Below are positions 1 through 9,796 of a DNA stretch of 64,000 bases, in pieces. The notes below the pieces were generated by a model. That model was given only the letters and a program-made list of their open reading frames with translations. It had not been told where the DNA came from and searched no databases. The stretch's first letter is position 1, and each line of letters starts with the position of its first letter. The stretch covers positions 124,001 through 188,000 of the forward strand of contig JACPPC010000007.1 of assembly GCA_016191225.1 (NCBI GenBank). Direction: 5' to 3'. This DNA is from Gemmatimonadota bacterium (GTDB taxonomy: Bacteria > Gemmatimonadota > Gemmatimonadetes > Gemmatimonadales > Gemmatimonadaceae). A program made the position numbers and the translations under genes.

Positions 1-125
1 AAGATCACCACCGTGCCGTACGCCGTCTCGAGGCCCCAGCCGATGCTCGTGCCGAGCGTCGCCAGCAGCAGCAGGAAGCCGCCGCCGGCGACCACCGGAG
101 GGTAGAGGGCGAGCAGGCGTTCCAT
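1..125 (-). CDS. Partial membrane protein downstream of trpA (N-terminus only)
   Basis: Only the first 41 codons are inside the window. An ATG at 125-123 directly follows the trpA stop (TGA then ATG, no gap), so the gene is probably translated by coupling from trpA and belongs to the trp operon. The visible N-terminus is hydrophobic: after MERLLALYPPVVAGGG comes a leucine-rich stretch long enough for one membrane span, then a glycine-containing segment (GTSIGWGLETAYG). There are no charged catalytic motifs. I do not recognise the family and assign no function. Reading frame and coding style match the neighbours. Confidence 0.6.
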   Translation of the reverse strand, partial: MERLLALYPPVVAGGGFLLLLATLGTSIGWGLETAYGTVVI

Positions 126-926
126 TCAGGCCGAGTCGAGGGCGGTGCGCAGGCCGCGCACGAGGGTCGCCGCGGCCTCCACCGATTCGCCCGCCGCGCG
201 CACGATCGCGCTCCCCACCACCACGCCGTCGGCGATCGCGCCCACGGCCCGCGCCTGCTCGCCGGTGCTGATGCCGAAGCCGACGCAGACCGGCAGGTCG
301 GTCACCCCTCGCAGCCGGGCGACCGTGGCCGGCAGGTCGGCGGCGAGCGTCGCCTGCGCCCCCGTGACGCCGAGCCGGCTGATCAGGTACACGAAGCCGC
401 TGCCGTGGCGCGAGATCTCGGCCATTCGGTTCGCGGGCGTGGTGGGCGCCACGAGACGGATGAACGCCAGCGGCCCGTTGGCGAGCCAGCGCTCACGTTC
501 GGGGTCGGCGCCCACCGGCAGGTCGGTGATGAGGACGCCGCCGATCCCGGCGCGGGCGGCGCGCTGGAGCACCTGGGGCCCCGCGGCCATGACGGGATTC
601 AGGTAGCTGAACAGCACCAAGGGTGCGCGGACCTTCGCCGCCGCGGCGATTGCGAGGGTCCGGTCGAGGGTCACCCCGTGCCCGAGGGCCTGCTGCGAGC
701 TGGCCTGGATCACCGGGCCGTCGGCGAGGGGGTCGGAGAACGGGACGCCGAGCTCGATCACGTCGGCGCCGGCGGCGTCGAGGGCGCGCAGCAGCGCCAC
801 GGAAGCCTCCGGGTCGGGGTGCCCGGCGGTCGCGTAGCAGACGAGGGCGCGCCTGCCCTGGCGCTTGAGGAGGGCGAACCGCTCGGCGAGCGCGTCAGCG
901 GAAGTAGTCACCGACGCGGATGCCAT
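126..926 (-). CDS. trpA: Tryptophan synthase alpha subunit
   Basis: TrpA (266 aa) cleaves indole-3-glycerol phosphate to indole and glyceraldehyde 3-phosphate and passes indole to TrpB. The TIM-barrel signature IELGVPFSDPLADGP is intact. Glu58 and Asp69 are spaced as the catalytic Glu49/Asp60 of the enteric enzyme, and the phosphate-binding GFGIS and VVGSAIV loops are at the C-terminal end. The annotated ATG lies 32 nt inside the upstream HD-GYP gene. An in-frame GTG at 911 would shorten the overlap, so the exact start is open. It is unusual that trpB and trpA are separated by two signalling-type genes, because they are normally adjacent. Confidence 0.97.
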   Translation of the reverse strand: MASASVTTSADALAERFALLKRQGRRALVCYATAGHPDPEASVALLRALDAAGADVIELGVPFSDPLADGPVIQASSQQALGHGVTLDRTLAIAAAAKVRAPLVLFSYLNPVMAAGPQVLQRAARAGIGGVLITDLPVGADPERERWLANGPLAFIRLVAPTTPANRMAEISRHGSGFVYLISRLGVTGAQATLAADLPATVARLRGVTDLPVCVGFGISTGEQARAVGAIADGVVVGSAIVRAAGESVEAAATLVRGLRTALDSA

Positions 927-2430
927 AGCGTTCCGGATTCTCCGTCTTGATGATCGTCCTTGGGAAGTTCCCGTCGGCGTCGGTGGCGCTGAGGTCGACC
1001 TCGATTCCGGGGTAGGCCACGTTGCCCTGGGCGTCGCTGACGATCAGCACCGTGGGGCGCGAGGCCTGCTCGGGGTCGGGATTGGCGGCCATCACCACGG
1101 CCAGCTCGAACGTGTCGAGCATGACCAGCGTCCCCACCGGGTACACGCCGAGCATCGCCACGAACGCCTTGACGATGATCGGGTCCATGCCGCGCTTGGG
1201 GTTGTCGCGCATCTCCTGCAGCACCACGGCGGGGGCCACCGGGTTGGCGTAGGCGCGCTGCGTGGTCGCGGCGTCGAAGCCGTCGGCCACCGCGACCACC
1301 TTGCTGAAGATCGACATCTCGCGCGGCCGCACGTGGCGCGGGTACCCGGTGAGGTCGGTGCGCATGTGGTGCTCGTAGGCCACGACCATCGAGCGGTACG
1401 GCATGTCCTGCACGCTCTTCATCGACAGCAGGATCAGCAGCCCGCGCCAGGTGTGCGTGGTGAGCAGCCGCCATTCGTCGTCGGTCAGCTTCTCGGCCTT
1501 GTTGAGCACGTCGAGGCTGATGCGCGCCTTGCCGATGTCGTGGAACAGCGCCGCCATGCCGAGGTCATAGAGCTGCAGCTTGTCGAGGCCGAGGCGGCGG
1601 CCGAGAGCGACGGAGAAGATGCAGACGTTGAGCGAGTGGACGAAGGTGTACTCGTCGTAGTCGCGGATGGTGGTGAGCCCCACCAGCGACGTCTCGTCGG
1701 TGAGGATCTGGTCGACGATCGTCTGCACCACCCGCTTCACGCGCTTGAGCCCGGCGCTGCGGCCCATGCGCGCCGAGTTGACGACGTCCTTGGTGACCGC
1801 GATCCCCTGGGCGTAGACGCGCTTGGCCGCCTCCTTCGCCTCCGACTTGGACTTGCGGGCCTCGCCCGTCTCGCGCGGCGGGGCGAACTGGAAGGTGCGG
1901 ATGCCGCTCTGCTCGAGCTTCTGCAGCAGCTGCTCGAAGCGGGCCTCGGGCTCCCCCTTCACGAGGGCGACGGCCTGCAGCTGCGCCAGCAGCACCTGGT
2001 AGTCGCGCGGCAGCGGCGGCTGCTCGACCGAGATCTCGCCGATCCCGTTGGTGCGGAAGATCCCCATCACCTGGGTGAAGGCGGTGAGGTTCTGCAGCTC
2101 GAGGTTGAGCCGCACGTCGTTCACCATGAAGGCGTCGCCGGCGAGGAGGAGCTGCATCCCCTTCCCCCCCTTGAGCACCTCGCTCGTGACCTGGGCGAGG
2201 TCCTCGATCGCCTTCGTCACCTGCTCGTTCGCCATCGGGTACATCTTCACGGCCCGGAGCGCGGCGTAGAGCGTCTTGACGAGGAGGCCGCCGGCGCGGC
2301 GCATCGCCCCCTCGTTGGCCGACGGGTCGCCGAGCGCCTGCAGCATCTGTGAGGGGCGCATCGCCACCGAGGCGCGCCCGACGGCGGGGACCGAGGTGGA
2401 GCCGCGCGGGACGTTGGGGCCGTCGGTCAC
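895..2430 (-). CDS. HD-GYP domain protein inside the trp operon
   Basis: This 511-aa protein has an N-terminal domain (about residues 40-155), a charged linker (190-205) and a C-terminal HD-GYP-type phosphohydrolase domain (about 255-430). The metal-binding core is visible: VHSLNV (H265), FHDIGK (H297, D298), TTH (H326), EHH (H354, H355) and GYP (362-364). HD-GYP proteins usually hydrolyse cyclic di-GMP. Here the canonical HHExxDGxGYP reads HHMRTDLTGYP, with Glu and one Gly replaced, so activity or substrate may differ. The GTG start overlaps the HEAT gene stop (GTGA); an ATG at 2361 is an alternative. The N-terminal domain resembles that of the upstream HEAT protein (shared ALRA..MYP motif), pointing to a paired function. 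No membrane span is seen. Confidence 0.88.
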   Translation of the reverse strand: MTDGPNVPRGSTSVPAVGRASVAMRPSQMLQALGDPSANEGAMRRAGGLLVKTLYAALRAVKMYPMANEQVTKAIEDLAQVTSEVLKGGKGMQLLLAGDAFMVNDVRLNLELQNLTAFTQVMGIFRTNGIGEISVEQPPLPRDYQVLLAQLQAVALVKGEPEARFEQLLQKLEQSGIRTFQFAPPRETGEARKSKSEAKEAAKRVYAQGIAVTKDVVNSARMGRSAGLKRVKRVVQTIVDQILTDETSLVGLTTIRDYDEYTFVHSLNVCIFSVALGRRLGLDKLQLYDLGMAALFHDIGKARISLDVLNKAEKLTDDEWRLLTTHTWRGLLILLSMKSVQDMPYRSMVVAYEHHMRTDLTGYPRHVRPREMSIFSKVVAVADGFDAATTQRAYANPVAPAVVLQEMRDNPKRGMDPIIVKAFVAMLGVYPVGTLVMLDTFELAVVMAANPDPEQASRPTVLIVSDAQGNVAYPGIEVDLSATDADGNFPRTIIKTENPERYGIRVGDYFR

Positions 2431-4213
2431 TTCGTCGCCTCCCCGCGCAGGGCGCGGTTCACGGCGTTGCGCACCACCACGTCCTTCTCGTCCACCGCCT
2501 TGCGCAGCGACTCCTGCGCCTTGGGGCCCCCCGCCCGCCCGAGGGCGGCGGCCGCGCAGACGCGGATCTCGGCGTCCTCGCGGCGGCCGAGGAAGCCCTT
2601 GCCGTTGAGCAGCGAGTCGAGGAGCGCGATCCCGGGGTCGCTGGTGACGGCGCCAAAGGCCTCGAACATCGCCATCATCTCGGTCTTGTCGCGCTCGCGG
2701 ATTTCCTTCCCCTTGATGATGGCGTCGAGCCGGTTGTAGGCGGCGCGGTAGCGGCTGGCGGTGATCGCCCGGGCGGCGGCCACGCGCACGTCGCGGTCGG
2801 CGTCGCCGATCGCCCGCTCGAGGAGCTGCATCGCGCCCGGAGAGCCGATCTCGGCCAGCGCCACGACGCAGGCCTGCCGGAGCTCGGCGTCGCCGTCGGA
2901 GAGCACCTTCCCCATCGGCGCGACCGCCGCCGCCGTCTTGAGGGCGCCGGAACGCCGCACCGCCTCGAGCTGCACCAGCCGCTCGGGTGACGAGAGGAGC
3001 TTCACCAGTTCGAGGGTGTTGCCGCGGGCCATCCGGTCGGCCGCCCCCTCGAGCAGCGTGCGCAGCGGCGGCTGCTCGAGCCGCCCCAGCCAGCCGAAGA
3101 TCGTCCCCAGCGCCGTCACGCGGAGCTGGTCGAAGAGGGCGTTGAGCTCCTCCTGCGCCGGGAGGTGCGGCGACACGTCGAGGCCCTGGAGCACTTCCGA
3201 CAGCGTCTCGGGCTCGCTCATCCGGTCGGGGAGGTGCAGCAGGCGGTCGCGGTGCGCCGGCTGCAGGTCCACCGCCCGCTGCGCCGACTCCCCCGCCTCC
3301 TTGAGCAGCCAGGCCACGGCCCGCAGCTCGCCCTGCGTGAGGAGCGTGAGCACGAAGTAGTCGAGCAGCTCGCAGATCTCGTCGCGCACCGCCGGCTCGG
3401 CCTGCGACTCGAAGGTGTCGAGGAGCATCGCCAGCACGTTGCTGCGGTGGTCGCGGGCGTACTCCTTCACCACCTCGGTGCGGAGGTAGTTGAGCTCGCT
3501 CTCGTCGAGGAAGTAGAGGGAGCTGTCGAAGTCGGCGAGGTTGACGATGCCGCTCTTGCGCTCCTCGCCCCCCTCGCCGCCCCCGGCGCCATCGGCGGTC
3601 CCGCCGCCGCCACCGGCCTCGGTGCCGTCGTACTCCCCGGGCGTGCCGGCGCGGGCCCGGCGTCCCTCCGGGTCGTCGCTCCAGCGGGTCGGCGCCCCCA
3701 TCTGGTCGTCGAAGGCGGGGCCGTCGCCCCCCACCTCCACGTGCTGGTACTTGAGGAAGCTGAAGCCGCTCTCCCAGAGGAGCATCTGCAGGTCGTCGTC
3801 GTCGGGACCGCTGCGCTTCACGCGCGGCAGCAGCTCGACCAGCTTCGCCAGCTCCTCCTTCTCGAAGCCCTCCGACAGCACGATGCCGCGCACGCCGTCC
3901 TTGAAGAACGTCCAGGGCAGCGAGTCCGCCGACTGGTCGGCCTCGTGCAGCACCACGTGCGGCCCGTACTTGATCTCGGTCTCGCTGATCGTCAGCAGCA
4001 GCGTGTCGTCGGCGGCCCAGATCGGCGCGAAGGTGCCCTGCACCGTCTCCAGCGCCTTGAGCCACATCGGGTTGTTGCCGGGATACATCTGGCGGGCGCG
4101 CAGCGCGCGGCTCACCCCGCGCAGCATCTCCTCGATCGCCGCCGGCGGGATCGGGCCGTCGAAGTCGTCGGCGTCGCCCGGCGCGGCGCCGGGAGCGGGA
4201 ACCTGGCTGGTCG

Positions 4214-4217
<4 letters not shown>
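2427..4217 (-). CDS. HEAT-repeat protein inside the trp operon
   Basis: This 596-aa cytoplasmic protein has three parts. An N-terminal alpha/beta domain (about 25-165) contains [11 protein letters not shown] low-complexity acidic/glycine-rich linker follows (about 170-222). The C-terminal region (about 340-590) consists of HEAT-like helical repeats, with segments such as [21 protein letters not shown] and [16 protein letters not shown] repeats normally make protein-protein contacts and no enzyme motif is visible. The GTG start at 4217 overlaps the trpB stop and the stop overlaps the GTG of the HD-GYP gene, so trpB, this gene and the HD-GYP gene form one coupled chain. A scaffold or partner role for the HD-GYP protein is my inference from the shared N-terminal domain and the coupling. 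Confidence 0.87.
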
Positions 4218-5427
<1,210 letters not shown>

Positions 5428-5431
<4 letters not shown>

Positions 5432-6087
5432 GCGTGGGATGGCGGGTGCCAGCGGGTGACGACGCTCATGAAGGCGCGCATGCGCGCCGCGTCCTTGATG
5501 CCCGGTGCCGATTCGACGCCGGACGAGACATCGACCACGTGCGGAGTGAGGACGTCCAAGGCCTCGGAAATATTGTCTGGGGTGAGCCCGCCAGCCAGCA
5601 CAATCGGGGCCCTGGCGCGCAACGCGGCCATGTCCTGCGTCACGGCGCGCCAGTCGAACGCCTGTCCGGTGCCGCCAAGCCGCCCCGCGACCTTCGCGTC
5701 GAGGAGCACCGCGTCGGCGTGCGACGCCCGCTCCACCGCGTCCGGCGGGAGCCCCTCGGCGCCGATGCGGATCACCACCCAGAGCCGGCCGGGCCAGAGG
5801 GCGCGCAGCCGGTCGATGTCGTCGACCTCCTGGTCGCCGTGGAGCTGCAGGATGTCAGCCCCCGCCTTGAGCCCGGCCCCGGCGAGGGCCTCCGGCGACC
5901 CCCCACCCACCACCGCCACCCGGGCCGGTCCGTGTGCCGCCCCGAGCACTTCGCGGGCCCGGTCGGCCGAGAGCAGCCTGGGACCGGTGGCCAGGATCAC
6001 CCCCACGTACCTCGCGCCGAGCTCGGCGGCGAGCGCGGCGTCAGCCGGGCGGGTCAGCCCGCAGAACTTGACCTCAGGCCGGATCAC
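5428..6087 (-). CDS. trpF: Phosphoribosylanthranilate isomerase
   Basis: TrpF (219 aa) performs the Amadori rearrangement of N-(5-phosphoribosyl)anthranilate to CdRP. The VKFCGLTR motif carries the catalytic cysteine, and LAGGLTPDN and VDVSSGVE near the C-terminus are family signatures of the phosphate-binding loops. A GTG start at 6087 overlaps the end of trpC by 14 nt. The end overlaps the trpB start by ATGA. It is a separate gene here rather than a TrpC-TrpF fusion. Confidence 0.96.
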
Positions 6088-6907
6088 GCGGGCGGCGCGC
6101 CACCCCGGTAAGGGCCCGCACGGCGTCGGCCGGGTTCTCGGCCGCCGACACGCTCGAGCCCACCAGCACGGCGTCGGCGCGGTTGGAGGCGGCGGCCTCG
6201 ACGTCGGGCCGGCCGGCGATCCCGCTCTCGTGGATCGCGACCCGGTCGGCGCCGATCAGCGGCAGCAGGCGCTCGCTGGTCGAGGGGGTCACCACCAGCG
6301 TCTCGAGGTTGCGGTTGTTGACGCCCACCATCGGCACCACGCTGGCCTTGAGCGACATGGCCCGAAACAGCTCCTCGTCCTCGCGGATCTCGACCAGGAC
6401 CTCGAGGCCGAGCTGGGTGGCCTCGTTGGCCAGGTCCTCGAGGCGCGACGGCTCGAGGGCCCGGGCGATCAGCAGGATGGCGCTGGCCCCGATGGCGCGG
6501 GCCTCCAGGACCTGCACCGAGTCGACGTGGAAGTCCTTCTTGAGGGTCGGGAGCTGGACCCGCCGGCGGACGTCGACCAGGTCCTGCACCGAGCCGCCAA
6601 AGTGGTCGGGTTCGGTGAGGATGGAGAGGGCGGCGGCCCCCCCATCGGCGTAGGCGGCGGCGAGGGCCAGGGCGCTGGCCCCCCGGTTGATGTCCCCCTT
6701 GCTGGGGGAGCGCCGCTTGACCTCGGCAATGACCGCCACGTCGCTCCGGCGGAGGGCGGCGGCAAAGGGGAGGCCGGCGGCGGTGTCGGCGGCGAGCGCC
6801 TTGAGGTCGGCGCGGCGCCGTTCGAGCTGGCTGGCCCGCTCGGCGGCCTCCTCGATCAGCTTTCCAAGCGTCCCGGTGGGGGGGCGCCATTCACGCGATG
6901 CTTGCAC
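6074..6907 (-). CDS. trpC: Indole-3-glycerol phosphate synthase
   Basis: TrpC (277 aa) closes the indole ring of CdRP. It shows EVKRRSPSKGDI (catalytic lysine and SPSKG signature), LKKDFHVD, VGVNNRNL and ESGI, all in the usual order. I chose the GTG at 6907 because AGGA lies about 8 nt upstream of it and the family N-terminus fits; an in-frame ATG farther out (7021) would run into lexA. This is the first visible gene of the operon. It is transcribed away from lexA, with only about 100 nt between the two start codons. No trp leader peptide or attenuator is visible in that short gap. Confidence 0.95.
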   Translation of the reverse strand: MQASREWRPPTGTLGKLIEEAAERASQLERRRADLKALAADTAAGLPFAAALRRSDVAVIAEVKRRSPSKGDINRGASALALAAAYADGGAAALSILTEPDHFGGSVQDLVDVRRRVQLPTLKKDFHVDSVQVLEARAIGASAILLIARALEPSRLEDLANEATQLGLEVLVEIREDEELFRAMSLKASVVPMVGVNNRNLETLVVTPSTSERLLPLIGADRVAIHESGIAGRPDVEAAASNRADAVLVGSSVSAAENPADAVRALTGVARRPRDPA

Positions 6908-6930
6908 TTCGGTTCCTGTTCGGCTACTAT
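6902..6930 (+). promoter_or_regulatory. Candidate lexA promoter
   Basis: TTGCAC (6902-6907) and TACTAT (6925-6930) are separated by 17 nt and point toward lexA, giving a leader of about 70 nt. The spacer holds a direct repeat GTTCCTGTTC (6912-6921), a possible operator position. The trpC start codon lies inside the -35 box on the other strand, so the two genes share control space. Confidence 0.5.
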
Positions 6931-7007
6931 GGGGCGTACTTCGGCAAACGTTCGGGCCGTCCGGCCCGCAACGGAAACGTACCAAGCCGCGCCCCCGGGA
7001 GCCACCC

Positions 7008-7616
7008 ATGCCGCTGACCAAGCGCCAGCGCGAGATCCTCGACTACCTGAACGAGTACGCCGACGCCCAAGGCTACGCGCCCAGCTTCGAGGAGATCGCC
7101 GAGCACTTCGACTACAGCTCCCTTGCCACGGTGCACGAGCACCTGAGCAACCTGGAGCGCAAGGGGTACATCAAGCGCAGCTACAACGAGAGCCGCGCGA
7201 TCGAGATCCTCCCCTCCGACGTCTTCGCCAAGGCGGTGGAGCTCCCCCTGCTCGGCGCCGTCGCCGCCGGCACGCCGCTGGAGGCGCAGCTGACCGGGGA
7301 GACGATGAGCGTGCCGGAGAGCTTCGTGTCGCGCACGGGGAATCACTACGTGCTCAAGGTGCGGGGCAACAGCATGATCGACGCCCACATCTCGGACGGC
7401 GACTTCGTGGTGGTGCGCGACAAGCCGGTGGCCGACAACGGCGACATGGTGATCGCGATGCTCGGCGGGGGCGGGGCGACGGTCAAGAAGTACTTCCGCG
7501 AGCGCGACGGGCGGATCCGGCTGCAGCCGGCCAACGAGGCGCTGCAGCCGATGTACGTGAACGAGAACGAGATCGCGGTGCAGGGCGTGGTCGTTGGCGT
7601 GATGCGGCGGTACTAG
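7008..7616 (+). CDS. lexA: LexA repressor
   Basis: LexA (202 aa) is the SOS repressor, which self-cleaves when RecA is activated. The N-terminal winged helix-turn-helix (about 1-65) includes SSLATVHEHLSNLERKGYI. The cleavage site is Ala87-Gly88 in AVAAGTP. The catalytic dyad is Ser122 (GNSM) and Lys160 (TVKKYF). GGGAG lies a few bases before the ATG at 7008. It has its own promoter and is followed by a strong hairpin terminator, so it looks monocistronic. Self-regulation is expected for the family, but I cannot name its operator sequence here. Confidence 0.97.
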   Translation: MPLTKRQREILDYLNEYADAQGYAPSFEEIAEHFDYSSLATVHEHLSNLERKGYIKRSYNESRAIEILPSDVFAKAVELPLLGAVAAGTPLEAQLTGETMSVPESFVSRTGNHYVLKVRGNSMIDAHISDGDFVVVRDKPVADNGDMVIAMLGGGGATVKKYFRERDGRIRLQPANEALQPMYVNENEIAVQGVVVGVMRRY

Positions 7617-7635
7617 CCCATCAGGTGTCGATCGC

Positions 7636-7674
7636 CGCGGCACCGCCCTCCGGGGCGGTGCCGCGCTAGTTTCT
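7636..7674 (+). terminator. Rho-independent terminator after lexA
   Basis: A perfect 12-bp G/C stem (7636-7647 with 7654-7665) with a 6-nt loop is followed by a short T-containing tail (TAGTTTCTC). It lies 20 nt after the lexA stop. Confidence 0.75.
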
Positions 7675-7678
7675 CGGC

Positions 7679-8248
7679 GTGCCCCATCCCGTGATCCACC
7701 TCGAGTACCCGGCCTGGGTCGACCAGGTCGCGACGATCGGCGCGGTGTACGCGACCGACGCCGACAAGATGCGCCTCGCCATCGCCGTTGCGCGCCGCAA
7801 CGTCGACGAGGGGACCGGCGGCCCGTTCGGCGCGGCGATCTTCGAGTCCGCCACGGGCAGGCTCGTCTCGGTGGGAATGAACTCGGTGGTGCGCGGCAAC
7901 AACTGCACCCTGCACGGCGAGATGGTGGCCTTCATGATGGCCCAGCAGCGGCTGGGCTCGTTCACCCTCGCGGCGCCCGGGATGCCCGCCCACGAGTTGG
8001 CGACGAGCTGCGAGCCCTGCGCCATGTGCCTCGGCGCCGTGCTCTGGAGCGGCGTCAAGCGGATGCTCTGCGGCGCCGCCCGCGACGACGCCAGCCGGCT
8101 CAACTTCGATGAGGGGCCGGTCTTTCCCGAGTCGTACGCCTACCTCGAGGCCCGCGGGATCGCCATCGTGCACAATGTGCTGCGCGACGAGGCCCGCGAG
8201 GTGCTCGAGCGATACCGCGCCAACAAGGGAGCGATCTACAATGCGTGA
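7679..8248 (+). CDS. Guanine-deaminase-like nucleobase deaminase
   Basis: This 189-aa protein has the cytidine/guanine deaminase fold. The zinc site is visible as HGE (H79, E81) and PCAMC (C114, C117). The sequence TSCEPCAMCLGAVLWSGV is closest in style to bacterial guanine deaminase (GuaD, guanine to xanthine) rather than tRNA adenosine deaminase, and an N-terminal extension of about 30 residues is present. Its place beside xanthine dehydrogenase, allantoinase and allantoicase supports a purine-catabolic role. The start is GTG at 7679, only 14 nt after the lexA terminator stem. No Shine-Dalgarno is seen; a TAGTTT hexamer ends 6 nt before it. TadA-type or other nucleoside specificity cannot be excluded. 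Confidence 0.85.
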   Translation: MPHPVIHLEYPAWVDQVATIGAVYATDADKMRLAIAVARRNVDEGTGGPFGAAIFESATGRLVSVGMNSVVRGNNCTLHGEMVAFMMAQQRLGSFTLAAPGMPAHELATSCEPCAMCLGAVLWSGVKRMLCGAARDDASRLNFDEGPVFPESYAYLEARGIAIVHNVLRDEAREVLERYRANKGAIYNA

Positions 8249-8319
8249 GGCCCCGTGGCCCACCCCAGCGCGACCCACGATGCCCGTGGTCCGCCTCGCC
8301 CACGCCGGAGCAACCCGCC

Positions 8320-9651
8320 ATGCATGAAGCGACGAGCGGCCTCGCCGCGGTGAACCAGGCGTTCACGGCCCGGCACCCGGGCGACAAGCCGCTGCGGCAG
8401 CCGGTGCACACCGTCTATGGTGGCGGGCACCTGTTCAAGTCCGACACGGCCGCGCGACTCGGCCTCGTGGCCCGGGCGGCGATGGCCGAGTACGCCCCGA
8501 CGCCGGCCGCGCTGGCGAAAGTGGTGGGGCTCAACGCCGACCCAAAGGGAGTCTACGCCCGCATCGCCGAGAAGCTGGCCCGCGAGCCGGTGGAGGACTT
8601 CCGCATCGACTTCGAGGACGGCTACGGCAGCCGCCCGGACGCCGAGGAGGATGGCCACGTGGAGGGGGCGGCCCGCGAGGTCGCCGCCGGGATGAGGGCC
8701 GGCACCCTGCCCCCGTTCATCGGCATCCGGATCAAGCCGCTCACCGAGGAGCTCAAGGCCCGCAGCGTGCGCACCCTGCGGATCTTCGTCACGACGCTCG
8801 TGAGGCAGGCCGGCGCCCTGCCCGCCAACTTCGTCGTCACCCTGCCCAAGATCGTGGTCGCCGAGCAGGTGGGCGCCTTCGAGGCGATGCTCACGTCGCT
8901 GGAGAAGGAGGCGGGGCTCGCGCGCGGCTCGCTGCGCTTCGAGGTGATGGTCGAGACCCCGCAGATCGTGCTTGGCGCCGACGGGCGGTCGGCGCTCCCG
9001 CGGGTGCTCGACGCCGCCAACGGGCGGCTGACGGCGGCGCATTTCGGCACCTACGACTACACGGCGGGCCTCGGCATCACCGCGGCCTACCAGGCGATGC
9101 GCCACCCCGCCTGCGACTTCGCCAAGCACGTGATGAGCGTGAGCTTCGCCGGCACGGGGATCTGGCTCAGCGACGGCTCGACGGCGGTGCTGCCGGTGGC
9201 GCTCCACCGGGCCGCCAAGGGAAGGAAGCTCTCGCCGAGGCAGGCGCGCGAGAACCGCGCCAGCGTGCACGCGGCCTGGAAGCTGCACCACGACGACGTG
9301 CGGCACTCGCTCGCGGGGGGATTCTACCAGGGGTGGGACCTGCACCCGGCGCAGCTGGTGACGCGCTATGCGGCGGTGTTCGGCTTCTTCATGGAAGGGA
9401 TCGACGCGGCGGCGGCGCGGCTGCAGAACTTCACGCAGAAGGCCTTCCAGGCGACGCTCGTGGGCGACGTGTTCGACGACGCGGCGACGGGACAGGGCTT
9501 GCTGAACTACTTCCTGCGGGGGATCAACTCGGGAGCGGTGACCGAGGCCGAGGCGGCCCGGCGGTCGGGGCTGACGGTGGACGAGATCCGGGGGAGGAGT
9601 TTTGTCGCGATCCTCAAGGGGAGATCGGCGAGGCACGCGAGAGGAACATGA
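8320..9651 (+). CDS. HpcH/HpaI/CitE-like TIM-barrel lyase (DUF6986-type), purine cluster
   Basis: This 443-aa protein has features of the HpcH/CitE aldolase-lyase superfamily. Around residues 94-101 is FRIDFEDGYG. It is followed by the VTLPKI strand, FEVMVETPQI (acidic metal ligand position) and HFGTYDYT. The layout recalls proteins annotated DUF6986 or, doubtfully, phosphoenolpyruvate kinase, which I recall seeing near allantoicase in actinobacteria. CitE-like enzymes act on CoA thioesters or 2-oxo acids, so handling glyoxylate from ureidoglycolate is plausible but is inference. The ATG at 8320 has GGAG about 9 nt upstream. The TGA at 9649 falls at the edge of a dispersed repeat. Confidence 0.7.
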   Translation: MHEATSGLAAVNQAFTARHPGDKPLRQPVHTVYGGGHLFKSDTAARLGLVARAAMAEYAPTPAALAKVVGLNADPKGVYARIAEKLAREPVEDFRIDFEDGYGSRPDAEEDGHVEGAAREVAAGMRAGTLPPFIGIRIKPLTEELKARSVRTLRIFVTTLVRQAGALPANFVVTLPKIVVAEQVGAFEAMLTSLEKEAGLARGSLRFEVMVETPQIVLGADGRSALPRVLDAANGRLTAAHFGTYDYTAGLGITAAYQAMRHPACDFAKHVMSVSFAGTGIWLSDGSTAVLPVALHRAAKGRKLSPRQARENRASVHAAWKLHHDDVRHSLAGGFYQGWDLHPAQLVTRYAAVFGFFMEGIDAAAARLQNFTQKAFQATLVGDVFDDAATGQGLLNYFLRGINSGAVTEAEAARRSGLTVDEIRGRSFVAILKGRSARHARGT

Positions 9652-9716
9652 GGACGGCGTAACCACGAGGGCACCGAGAACGACCACGGTGGTTCACGGA
9701 GGCTGCGACAGCCTGG
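9650..9716. repeat. Dispersed repeat, family A (copy 1)
   Basis: The copy begins with GAGGACGGCGTAACCAC right at the stop codon of the lyase gene and continues with ACCGAG and TTCACGGAGG blocks. The same head sequence, with one difference, bounds the element at 11720-12004 and resembles a stretch at 54254. The rest of the gap to uraH (to 9796) is C-rich with no gene. Confidence 0.6.
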
Positions 9717-9796
9717 GACTCGGGGACGCGGGGGCGGGTTCCCTATCCTCCCGGTCACGCCCTGCCCCCCTTCCTCGCCCGCCCCCTCCCCGCCCC

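Noticed and set aside
2431-4065. Upstream extension of the HD-GYP frame to make a 1056-residue protein
   Set aside because: The extra sequence is an out-of-frame reading of the HEAT gene (Arg/Gly-rich); the GTG overlapping the HEAT stop explains the start.
6945-6957. CGAACGTTTG (minus strand) as a Gram-positive-type LexA box
   Set aside because: The half-sites are too close together to fit the CGAAC-N4-GTTCG consensus.
7667-7672. TAGTTT as a leaderless promoter box for the deaminase gene
   Set aside because: The spacing fits (6 nt), but the hexamer is also the tail of the lexA terminator and no -35 box is present; kept only as a note in the gene entry.
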